From NCBI RefSeq assembly GCF_025403485.1, contig NZ_CP099966.1, positions 1 to 64,000 on the forward strand: DNA of 64,000 bases, written 5' to 3'. Below are positions 8,692-16,044 of the stretch, one piece after another. Source of the stretch: Chryseobacterium paludis (lineage in GTDB: Bacteria > Bacteroidota > Bacteroidia > Flavobacteriales > Weeksellaceae). Under the pieces are notes generated by a model. That model was not told the DNA's origin. It saw only the letters and a program-made list of their open reading frames with translations, and ran no database searches. Each line of letters opens with the position of its first letter. Position 1 is the stretch's first letter. Made by a program: the position numbers and the translations under genes.

Positions 8692-9807
8692 ATGGAAAAC
8701 AAGGAACAACAAAATACACAACCGGCTTCTACAGCATCAAGTGTAGTAGCTAAGAAAAAAGAATCGAGGAAAAATAAAATAAGAGCAATTATCTCTAACA
8801 TCATTGTATTCCTGGTAATAGGTTTTGGATTATTCTGGCTGGTTAGGGAATATTTTCACATTGGAGATAAGAGTTATACAGAAGCAGCTCAGGTGGAAGA
8901 ATTTATCAATCCTATTAATACCAGAGTTTCAGCATATATTAAAGAAATAAAATTCATTGAACACCAACAGGTAAAAAAGGGCGATACTTTAGTTATTTTA
9001 GATAAGAATGAAATCATAACACAGTTAGGACAGGCGGAAGCTGCCTATCAGAATGCCTTGGCACAACGTTCAGCGACAAGTTCATCAGTTAATACGGTTT
9101 CCAATAACGTAAATGTAATGCAGTCTAATATTGCAGGAGCGAAAGCCAGATTGTGGAATGCTGAACAGAATTTAAACAGATATAAAAACCTTTTAGCTTC
9201 TGAAGCGGTAACAAGACAACAGTTTGATCAGGTAAAAACGGAGTATGATGCCCAAAAAGCAGCTTATGAAACGTTAGTTAATCAAAAACAATCAGCTAAC
9301 CTTTCTACAACCGAGGTTAAAAGCAAATTAGGAATTAATGATGCTGAAATAAAAAGAACAAAATCTGCCTTAGATATGGCGAGAATAAATCTTTCTTACA
9401 CTGTAATTACGGCTCCTTATGATGGGGTAATGGGAAGAAGGACAATCTCCGAGGGTCAATTAATTCAGCCGGGACAACAGGTAGCGACCATCGTATTAAA
9501 TGGTCAAAAATGGGTAACGGCTAACTTTCTGGAAAGTCAGATGCCCCATATTAAGATCGGAGAAAAGATGATGATGACTGCTGATGCATTAGGCGGACAA
9601 AAATTTGAAGGAATAGTCACAGCAGTTTCAGCAGCTACGGGATCCCGATATTCAAATGTTCCTACAGATAATTCTACAGGTAATTTTATTAAAGTTCAGC
9701 AGAGAATTCCGGTTAGAATAGAATTTACAGCCTCTAATAAAAAAGAAGACATCAGTAAGCTCAGCGCCGGAATGAATATGAATGTGAATATTGATGTGAA
9801 AGATTAA
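8692..9807 (+). CDS. HlyD/EmrA-type membrane-fusion adaptor
   Basis: A 371-residue periplasmic adaptor anchored by one transmembrane segment (about residues 32-52, IVFLVIGFGLFWLV). Next come the biotinyl-lipoyl half (INTRVSAYIKEIKFIEHQQV, LVILDKNE), a long coiled-coil hairpin (about 115-220) and the second lipoyl half with beta-barrel (YTVITAPYDGVMGRRTISEG). The TAPYDGVMG word is characteristic. It couples the MFS pump downstream to the TolC channel upstream. The N-terminal 30 residues are polar and cytoplasmic, as in EmrA. Confidence 0.94.
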   Translation: MENKEQQNTQPASTASSVVAKKKESRKNKIRAIISNIIVFLVIGFGLFWLVREYFHIGDKSYTEAAQVEEFINPINTRVSAYIKEIKFIEHQQVKKGDTLVILDKNEIITQLGQAEAAYQNALAQRSATSSSVNTVSNNVNVMQSNIAGAKARLWNAEQNLNRYKNLLASEAVTRQQFDQVKTEYDAQKAAYETLVNQKQSANLSTTEVKSKLGINDAEIKRTKSALDMARINLSYTVITAPYDGVMGRRTISEGQLIQPGQQVATIVLNGQKWVTANFLESQMPHIKIGEKMMMTADALGGQKFEGIVTAVSAATGSRYSNVPTDNSTGNFIKVQQRIPVRIEFTASNKKEDISKLSAGMNMNVNIDVKD

Positions 9808-9888
9808 AAAATTGAAGGATGAAAATTAAAATTGTAAAGAGTTTTTTTCAACATTCCACCATCAATTTTCAACTTTAAAAATATAAAT

Positions 9889-11481
9889 ATGTACAACAAA
9901 GGTTTATATCATGACTGGGTTCCAAAACCGGTTCAGCTTCTGCTTATTGTGCTGCTATTAGCTGTGGTAATGCCATTGGGTGGAGTGTACACTGGTAATA
10001 TCAGTTATCTCGTTGGTGGTACCGGAGCCCTTTCAGAATATTTTATTTGGGCGAACTATGCCACAACGATAGGAATGGGGGCTTGTATGCCGGTAGTTCT
10101 TAGAATGAAGATGAGATTCAAGGTCCGTGACAAGATTGTTTTAATCCTTGTTCTCTTGGGATTATTGAGCTATGTGAATGCAACAACCTTACAACCAATG
10201 GTAATGGTAATCACTGCTTTGATCATTGGATTTTTAAAAATGATGGTGACCATTGAACTGTTCTTGCCATTAATGGCAATGATAGGAAACCGCGGTGTAT
10301 TTTATGGAGCCTTTTATACCTTCGTTTTGATGATGAATCAGATTGCAAGCTATTATGCAGTAGAGGTTTCTATATTGTATAACTGGCAACATTTCTACAT
10401 TATTGTAGCAGTCTTATGTTTTATATTAGCGTTGATACACTGGATTTTTATGCACGATAAATATTTTGCTCTTAAAGTTCCATTGCATTATATTGATTGG
10501 TTGAGTATTTTACTTTTTGTTTCCACATTCATGTTTTCAGCTTATGTGTATTCATTTGGAAAACAACAGGACTGGTGGAATTCCTCCAAAATAATGAATG
10601 CCAGTATTGGTGCTTTTGTAAGTTTTGCATTATTGGCAATCCGTCAGTTAACGTTAAAAAGACCTTATTTGTCATTCACCATATTCAAAAGAAATAATGT
10701 GCAAAATGGATTGTTTATGTTGTTTTGGCTTGGGATGTTTTTAGGTACAACGACCTTACAAAATACCTTTGCAGTAGGTGTTTTAGGATATGATCAGTTA
10801 ACCAATGCCTGGCTTAATATTCTGATGATTCCGGGAATTATATTGGCTGGACTCATTGCTATTTTTTGGTTTAAAAAAGAAAAACCACTCAAAATGTTTA
10901 TTTTCTCTGGGTTTTCTGCTATGGTAGGATATGCAATGATCATGTACTTTTCCATGGTGCTGGAGTTTAGTTATGAAAGATGGTATCTTCCTATGTTTTT
11001 AAAAGGCTATGGAATGTGTTCGTTATTCATTTCTGTTTGGTTTTATACTTTGGATAAATTAGAACTTGATGATATGCTCGCGGCCATAGGTCTTGTATTG
11101 GTTTGGAGAACTTTCCTCGCTGTTGGTCTTTTCTCTGCAATCTATTCTTGGTTTCAATATCATTTTCAAGTTGTGGCAATTGGGGATCTGGCTGTTTACA
11201 TCGATGGCATGACAATAAGTCCGCAAACTCTGGCCGGAAATATGAAAACAGTCCAACTCAATGCGATCATTATTGCAGGCAAAAAAATATTCGGCTGTAT
11301 TGTTTTGATTGGTTTTGGGGTATTAGCCTATGTCCTGACACACCATTTTGGAAAAGAACGTTTTCAGTATTTGAGATTTATCAGAATGCTTAGTGGAAAA
11401 TCAGTTATTGCAAGAAGAAGATTGAGAGAACGTAAACAATTATTAGAAGAAATAAAAGATGCGGCAGGTCCTGCCATCTGA
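9889..11481 (+). CDS. MFS drug-efflux transporter (DHA2/EmrB-like)
   Basis: The 530-residue polytopic protein has roughly 14 hydrophobic spans, the number expected for the DHA2 drug:H+ antiporter branch that works with HlyD adaptors. The N-terminal spans include LLIVLLLAVVMPLGGVYTG, and the basic C-terminal tail (RRRLRERKQLLEE) would be cytoplasmic. The classical MFS motif between spans 2 and 3 is weak, as usual in the Bacteroidota version of this pump. It lies 81 bp after the adaptor, and a strong terminator follows its stop. The exported compound is unknown. Confidence 0.85.
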   Translation: MYNKGLYHDWVPKPVQLLLIVLLLAVVMPLGGVYTGNISYLVGGTGALSEYFIWANYATTIGMGACMPVVLRMKMRFKVRDKIVLILVLLGLLSYVNATTLQPMVMVITALIIGFLKMMVTIELFLPLMAMIGNRGVFYGAFYTFVLMMNQIASYYAVEVSILYNWQHFYIIVAVLCFILALIHWIFMHDKYFALKVPLHYIDWLSILLFVSTFMFSAYVYSFGKQQDWWNSSKIMNASIGAFVSFALLAIRQLTLKRPYLSFTIFKRNNVQNGLFMLFWLGMFLGTTTLQNTFAVGVLGYDQLTNAWLNILMIPGIILAGLIAIFWFKKEKPLKMFIFSGFSAMVGYAMIMYFSMVLEFSYERWYLPMFLKGYGMCSLFISVWFYTLDKLELDDMLAAIGLVLVWRTFLAVGLFSAIYSWFQYHFQVVAIGDLAVYIDGMTISPQTLAGNMKTVQLNAIIIAGKKIFGCIVLIGFGVLAYVLTHHFGKERFQYLRFIRMLSGKSVIARRRLRERKQLLEEIKDAAGPAI

Positions 11482-11501
11482 AGATACCTTGTTTTTCACT
11501 A

Positions 11502-11541
11502 GTAAAACCCCGGACTTTTTTAAGCTGGGGTTTTACGTTTT
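11502..11541 (+). terminator. Terminator of the efflux operon
   Basis: Perfect 10-bp stem GTAAAACCCC/GGGGTTTTAC (11502-11511 and 11527-11536) followed by GTTTTTC, 20 bp after the MFS stop. Confidence 0.9.
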
Positions 11542-11592
11542 TCTAGTGTATCATAAAAAACAACGAATTAGCTGTGATGAATAATTTTATAT

Positions 11593-11629
11593 AATATTAT
11601 TTTTATTTAGACGTAATAAAAATAATATT
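11593..11629. promoter_or_regulatory. Perfect 15-bp inverted repeat, candidate Fur-type operator
   Basis: AATATTATTTTTATT (11593-11607), a 7-nt spacer TAGACGT, and its exact reverse complement (11615-11629). It ends 4 bp before a -7 element, covering the -33 region of the promoter for the siderophore-interacting protein, which suits a repressor site. The inner TATTTAGAC resembles recalled flavobacterial Fur half-sites; that is recollection only. Confidence 0.55.
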
Positions 11630-11633
11630 TAAG

Positions 11634-11641
11634 TACATTTG
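11634..11641 (+). promoter_or_regulatory. -7 element (TACATTTG) for the siderophore-interacting protein
   Basis: Matches TAnnTTTG exactly. No TTG lies at the expected -33 distance; that position is inside the inverted repeat. Distance to the chosen ATG is 108 nt. Confidence 0.55.
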
Positions 11642-11749
11642 CATTGCTCAAAGCAAAGGGTTAATGAAGACAATTATAATTATTCATTTTCATTTATTAA
11701 AGGGCTTCATGTATTTATTGAAGCTACATCTAATTTTAAAATTTCAGTT

Positions 11750-12559
11750 ATGACTAAAATTCAAACCGGGCAGATTGTTGCAGAAGTCACTAAAAAAGAG
11801 TACATAACACCACATTTTATCAGGGTATATCTCCATTCGGAAGATGTTTTACAATTTAAAGATACCACCATCGGGGATAACAATAAAATTGCCATTCCTC
11901 CAGAGGAATTGAATGAAATTTACTTTCCAGATTGGGACGGTCATCAGTGGATCCATCCTTCGAAAGAGGTAGCACCATCCATCCGAACGTATACCCATCG
12001 TGGGATTAATTTTAAGACCAATGAGCTATTTATTGATTTTGTGGATCATGGTGACGGTGGCCCCGCTTCAAAATGGGCGAGAGATGCAGAGAAAGGTTCA
12101 AAATTAGGAATAATGATGCGCACAGAGAGGAAAGAATTGTATCCCCAGGTCGATTGGTATTTTCTGATTGGTGATGGTACGGCAATCCCGGTTTTAAGTG
12201 CTATTTTAGAAACCCTTGCGGAAACGGCAAAAGGAGTTTGCGTGATTGAGGTTCATGGAAAAGAAGACGAGCAAAAAATAGAAACTAAAGCTGATATTGA
12301 GTTTATATGGGTTCATAATCCCGATTCTCATTTAGGAAATAACCTGACTGAAACGGTGAGAAATGTAGTGATTCCCGAAACCTCAAAATTTGGATATCTC
12401 GCTTGTGAACTGTCAACAGTAAAAGAAATTCGTTCTTATTTCAGAAAAGAAAAAAATTGGAAACAATCGGAGCTGTATGCATATTCCTATTGGAAGGCTG
12501 GTGTGGCTCAGGATGAATCACAAACTGAACGCCGAAAAGAAATGAATTCAGATCAATAA
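11750..12559 (+). CDS. Siderophore-interacting protein (FAD/NAD(P)H ferric-siderophore reductase)
   Basis: Members of this ferredoxin-reductase-like family (ViuB/YqjH type) reduce ferric siderophores in the cytosol to release iron. The ATG at 11750 gives 269 aa; the frame upstream to 11639 is open but starts inside the promoter element. The FAD-binding R-x-Y-T motif appears as SIRTYTHRGI, followed by a DFVDHGDGGPASKWA segment that is diagnostic of the family, then DGTAIPVLSAILETL in the NAD(P)H domain. The C-terminal YAYSYWKAGV matches the family end. The long inverted repeat upstream suggests iron control. Confidence 0.9.
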   Translation: MTKIQTGQIVAEVTKKEYITPHFIRVYLHSEDVLQFKDTTIGDNNKIAIPPEELNEIYFPDWDGHQWIHPSKEVAPSIRTYTHRGINFKTNELFIDFVDHGDGGPASKWARDAEKGSKLGIMMRTERKELYPQVDWYFLIGDGTAIPVLSAILETLAETAKGVCVIEVHGKEDEQKIETKADIEFIWVHNPDSHLGNNLTETVRNVVIPETSKFGYLACELSTVKEIRSYFRKEKNWKQSELYAYSYWKAGVAQDESQTERRKEMNSDQ

Positions 12560-12625
12560 ATAGAGCCTAGACATTACATTCGGGTTTTTTAATGACAGAC
12601 ATTTTTTCTTTTTAGATCATAATAA

Positions 12626-12711
12626 GGAGCTTTTTCCCGCTATCCACTTATACTCCTCGCTCCAAACCATTCCCATCCTTTGCTGCGGGGTAACCGTTAC
12701 TATCGGGGCTA
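12626..12711. repeat. GC-richer dispersed intergenic repeat (GGAGC...ATCGGGGCT)
   Basis: This block begins GGAGCTTTTTCCCGCTATCC and ends ACTATCGGGGCTA. It is visibly more GC-rich than its surroundings and contains no ORF or terminator. Similar strings (GGAGCtattTCCcGCT...CTATCGGGGCTA) are recalled as frequent between genes in other Bacteroidota. Only one copy lies in this window, so the repeat call rests on recollection. Confidence 0.45.
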
Positions 12712-12765
12712 TAAAGTTATTGCGGATATAAGCTTCTGCCAATATCTGTAATAATATATCCTGTA

Positions 12766-12795
12766 TTTATTTTTCAAGTCAAACCCGTATCTTTG
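12766..12795 (+). promoter_or_regulatory. Promoter of the class I methyltransferase
   Basis: TTT at 12766-12768, 19-nt spacer, TATCTTTG at 12788-12795 (full -7 match, -33 one base off). The ATG follows 17 nt later. Confidence 0.65.
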
Positions 12796-12812
12796 CCCCA
12801 TTAAAAATAGCT

Positions 12813-13517
12813 ATGAAAGATTTAATGGGTAAGGCGATCTGGGACTATTATCACAATGACAATCCTGAAGATTTGCAAACTGAAACCTCGATTTCTGAAC
12901 TCGATGAACTTCCGGTAGAATATCTTTTCAGAGATTTTGAAGAGATGAATGATCTCGAACAGAAAGCTCTGGAATTAGCTCATGGAAAAATTTTGGATAT
13001 TGGTGCAGGAGCAGGTTCACATACTTTGTATCTTCAGAACGAAAGAAATCTGGATGTTGTAGCATTGGATATTTCGCCAAAATCTGTTGAGGTTTGTAAA
13101 CTCAGAGGAATTAAAAATGCTGTTTGTAAAAATATGCTTGACTTCACTGAAGGAACTTTTGGCACGGTTTTACTGTTAATGAATGGAACCGGAATATTTG
13201 GGAGCCTGGCCGAAATCGATACCTACCTTCAAAAATTACGATCTTTGCTTAACGATAACGGACAAATCTTAATTGATAGTACAGATATTCTATATATGTT
13301 CGATAGAGATGAGGATGGTGGAATATACATTCCTGCAGAAGGGTATTATGGAGAATTAGATTATGTGGTTCATTACAAAGAAGAATCAGAGGAGCCTATA
13401 AAATGGTTGTATCTTGATTTTCAAACGCTAAAAAACGCTGCAGAGAATAATGGATTTGCCATTGAAAAAGTAATGCAGGACGAGGATGCCTATTTAGCTA
13501 GATTAACAAAAAAGTAA
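12813..13517 (+). CDS. Class I SAM-dependent methyltransferase
   Basis: The 234-residue cytosolic protein has the Rossmann-fold SAM site: motif I ILDIGAGAGSHTLYLQ (about residues 65-80), the acidic residue after strand 2 (VVALDISPKSVEVC) and LLLMNGTGIFGSL for motif IV. The C terminus carries YLDFQTLKNAAENNGFAIEK, typical of small-molecule methyltransferases. The substrate cannot be deduced. It has its own promoter and is convergent with metG; the two share a terminator hairpin. An 8-base -7 element fixes the start. Confidence 0.87.
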   Translation: MKDLMGKAIWDYYHNDNPEDLQTETSISELDELPVEYLFRDFEEMNDLEQKALELAHGKILDIGAGAGSHTLYLQNERNLDVVALDISPKSVEVCKLRGIKNAVCKNMLDFTEGTFGTVLLLMNGTGIFGSLAEIDTYLQKLRSLLNDNGQILIDSTDILYMFDRDEDGGIYIPAEGYYGELDYVVHYKEESEEPIKWLYLDFQTLKNAAENNGFAIEKVMQDEDAYLARLTKK

Positions 13518-13525
13518 AACGTTTT

Positions 13526-13612
13526 GACATTGCAAACAAAGCGAAGCAACCTCAAATTGAAAAATAAATAATTTAGATTTGATGATGAGATTGCTTCGTT
13601 CCTCGCAATGGC
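13526..13612. repeat. Imperfect inverted repeat of the GTCATTGCGAG family (copy 2)
   Basis: The left arm starts GACATTGCAAACAAAGCGAA (13526-13554) and the right arm, on the opposite strand, reads GCCATTGCGAGGAACGAAGC then AATCTCA (13612-13585), with a 30-nt AT-rich centre. Words are shared with the block at 3217-3260. Confidence 0.65.
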
Positions 13613-13622
13613 GGAAGAAAAT

Positions 13623-13655
13623 AAAAAAGACGCATGGAACTCCATGCGTCTTTTT
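13623..13655. terminator. Bidirectional terminator between methyltransferase and metG
   Basis: AAAAGACGCATGGA paired with its complement around an AC centre, flanked by A and T runs on the two sides. It serves the convergent genes. Confidence 0.9.
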
Positions 13656-13672
13656 ATTATAAATAGAGCTGA

Positions 13673-15709
13673 TTATCCTATTTCGATACCATTTTCAACA
13701 TTGCTGTCGTCTGGAGTAACGAAAGATAATTTACCGTCTGGTTTTGTCGTTAATAATAACATTCCCTGAGATTCAATTCCACGGATCTTTCTTGGTGCAA
13801 GATTTAATAGGATCATTACCTGCTTTCCAATCAGTTCTTCCGGACTAAAGCTTTCTGCAATCCCTGAAACTACTGTTCTTACATCAACCCCTGTGTCAAC
13901 GGTAAGCTTTAATAATTTATCTGCTTTCTCTACTTTTTCAGCTTCAGTGATCGTAGCTGTTCTAAGGTCCATTTTTGTAAAGTCGTCAAAAGTAATTTCC
14001 TCTTTCATTGGTTTTGCGTTAGGGTTTGTCTTCTTATTATTTTGTTTCGTATTTTCAAGCTTCTGAATTTGAGCCTCAATAACATCATCTTCTATTTTTG
14101 AGAAAAGAAGTGATGATTCATTAATTGTATGTCCGGTTTCAATTAAAACAGATTTTGTTTCAACATCATTCCAGCTCAATTTTTGAACATTAAACATATT
14201 CAATAACTTTTCAGAACTGAAAGGCATAAACGGTTCACATAACTGAGCTAAAGCTACAGCAATCTGAGCACCAACAAATAATGAATGTGCTGCTTTTTCA
14301 GGATTATCCTTAATGGTTTTCCAAGGTTCTTCAGTCTGAAGATATTGGTTTCCAAAACGAGCCAAATTCATTAATGCTGTCAAAGAATTTCTGAATTCAT
14401 AGTTTTCCAGAAAAGCTGAAATTTCCTTAGCAGATTTATTTATTTCCTTTAATTCAGAAGTATTTACATCTCCCTGTGGAACAACTCCATTATAATATTT
14501 ATGGATAAGAACAGCAACTCTGTTAATGAAGTTACCAAAAATTCCAACCAGTTCAGAATTGTTTTTCGTCTGGAAATCTTTCCAGGTAAAGTTATTATCT
14601 TTGGTTTCAGGAGCTGAAGAAAGCAATGCGTATCTTAAAACATCCTGTTGCCCCGGAAATTCTTCAACATATTCATGAGCCCAAACTGCCCAGTTTCTTG
14701 ACGTTGAAATCTTATCATTTTCAAGATTCAGGAATTCAAATGCCGGAACGTTTTTCGGCATAATATAATTTCCATGAGCTTTCATCATCGCCGGAAAAAT
14801 AATACAATGGAAAACAATATTATCTTTTCCAATGAAGTGTACCAGATCACTGTTCTCACTTTGCCAGTAATCTTTCCAGTCTTTTCCATTTTTCTCAGCC
14901 CATTCTTTGGTAAAAGAAATATATCCGATCGGTGCATCAAACCATACATATAATACTTTTCCTTCAGCATTCGGAAGTGGAACCGGAACACCCCAGTTTA
15001 AATCTCTGGTCATTGCACGAGGTTTTAAACCATCATTCAGCCATGATTTTACCTGTCCGTATACATTGGGTTTCCAGTCGTCTTTGTGACCTTCAATGAT
15101 CCATTCATTCAAGAAATCTTCATATTCATTTAAAGGAAGATACCAGTTTTTGGTTTCTTTAAGAATTGGTACATTTCCACTTAACATTGATTTTGGATTG
15201 ATCAGTTCTGAAGGAGAAAGGGTAGAACCACATCTCTCACACTGGTCTCCATACGCATTTTCATTCCCACAATTCGGGCATGTTCCAACGATATATCGGT
15301 CAGCTAAAAATTCATTAGCCTGTTCATCAAAATATTGTTCTGAAACCTCCTCAGTAAATTTTCCCTTCTCATAAAGAGTCTTAAAAAAATCCTGACTGGT
15401 CTCATAATGTTTTTTGGAAGTCGTTCTGGAATATTCATCAAATGAAATTCCCAGATCTGAAAAAGACTTTTTAATGATCTCATGGTACTTGTCCACAATA
15501 TCCTGAGGACTAACTCCTTCTTTCTTAGCTCTTATGGTAATAGGAATTCCGTGTTCATCTGAACCACAGATAAACGCTACATCTTTTCCTGATCTTCTTT
15601 GAAATCTTGCGTAAACATCCGCAGGAATATAAACACCTGCCAAATGCCCTATATGAACCGGTCCGTTTGCATAAGGCAAAGCTGCCGTAATCATCTTTCT
15701 GTTTGACAT
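13673..15709 (-). CDS. metG: Methionine--tRNA ligase
   Basis: Cytosolic class I aminoacyl-tRNA synthetase charging tRNA-Met. The 678-residue chain has HIGH at residues 19-22 (PVHIGH), a zinc-binding knuckle near residues 139-156 (CPNCGNENAYGDQCERCG, four cysteines), the KMSKS-equivalent KISTSRNW, and the anticodon-binding helical domain. A lysine/asparagine-rich linker then leads to a C-terminal tRNA-binding EMAP-II/Trbp111-like domain starting EITFDDFTKMDLRTATI. This is the long MetG form with the C-terminal domain fused. A TATATTTG -7 element lies 20 bp upstream. Confidence 0.98.
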   Translation of the reverse strand: MSNRKMITAALPYANGPVHIGHLAGVYIPADVYARFQRRSGKDVAFICGSDEHGIPITIRAKKEGVSPQDIVDKYHEIIKKSFSDLGISFDEYSRTTSKKHYETSQDFFKTLYEKGKFTEEVSEQYFDEQANEFLADRYIVGTCPNCGNENAYGDQCERCGSTLSPSELINPKSMLSGNVPILKETKNWYLPLNEYEDFLNEWIIEGHKDDWKPNVYGQVKSWLNDGLKPRAMTRDLNWGVPVPLPNAEGKVLYVWFDAPIGYISFTKEWAEKNGKDWKDYWQSENSDLVHFIGKDNIVFHCIIFPAMMKAHGNYIMPKNVPAFEFLNLENDKISTSRNWAVWAHEYVEEFPGQQDVLRYALLSSAPETKDNNFTWKDFQTKNNSELVGIFGNFINRVAVLIHKYYNGVVPQGDVNTSELKEINKSAKEISAFLENYEFRNSLTALMNLARFGNQYLQTEEPWKTIKDNPEKAAHSLFVGAQIAVALAQLCEPFMPFSSEKLLNMFNVQKLSWNDVETKSVLIETGHTINESSLLFSKIEDDVIEAQIQKLENTKQNNKKTNPNAKPMKEEITFDDFTKMDLRTATITEAEKVEKADKLLKLTVDTGVDVRTVVSGIAESFSPEELIGKQVMILLNLAPRKIRGIESQGMLLLTTKPDGKLSFVTPDDSNVENGIEIG

Positions 15710-15729
15710 TTATAGTAATAATTTAACTA

Positions 15730-15737
15730 CAAATATA
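15730..15737 (-). promoter_or_regulatory. -7 element for metG
   Basis: Reads TATATTTG on the minus strand, 20 nt before the metG ATG. No TTG lies at the standard -33 distance. Confidence 0.5.
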
Positions 15738-15819
15738 CGGAATATCTCTCGAAAATTTGTGATAGTCTGCAAACATTACCTTCAATAAGGCCTTAAATAC
15801 AAAACAAATATTACAATTT

Positions 15820-15837
15820 GTTAAACGGTTGTTTAAC
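15820..15837. promoter_or_regulatory. Palindrome GTTAAAC-GGTT-GTTTAAC upstream of the starch locus
   Basis: Perfect 7-bp arms around GGTT in the divergent metG/SusC intergenic region, about 210 bp before the SusC start. Its size fits a dimeric regulator site, for example LacI-type; no regulator gene lies nearby. Confidence 0.35.
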
Positions 15838-16044
15838 TTTATATTAAATGTAGAATATTATTATGCATGACATACGACTGTGTAAGTAAATGGAAAGCAG
15901 ATATCTAATCTTTGGAGGTCGTTCAATTTACATAAAATTATCTGAATTTTTATTAAATTTATGATAATTATATTTTTTTTATAAATTGCAAAGCTGGCTT
16001 TCTACCAGTATTACTACAGAAACGAAACTAAAAAAAACAATATT

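Larger units (their letters stand above)
15710..16044. other. 335-bp divergent intergenic region between metG and the starch locus
   Basis: No ORF or RNA gene was seen. It contains the metG -7 element, an 18-bp palindrome (15820-15837) and long AT tracts. No full TTG-N19-TAnnTTTG promoter was found for the SusC gene, although TAAATTGC at 15982 is a partial match. Confidence 0.6.
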
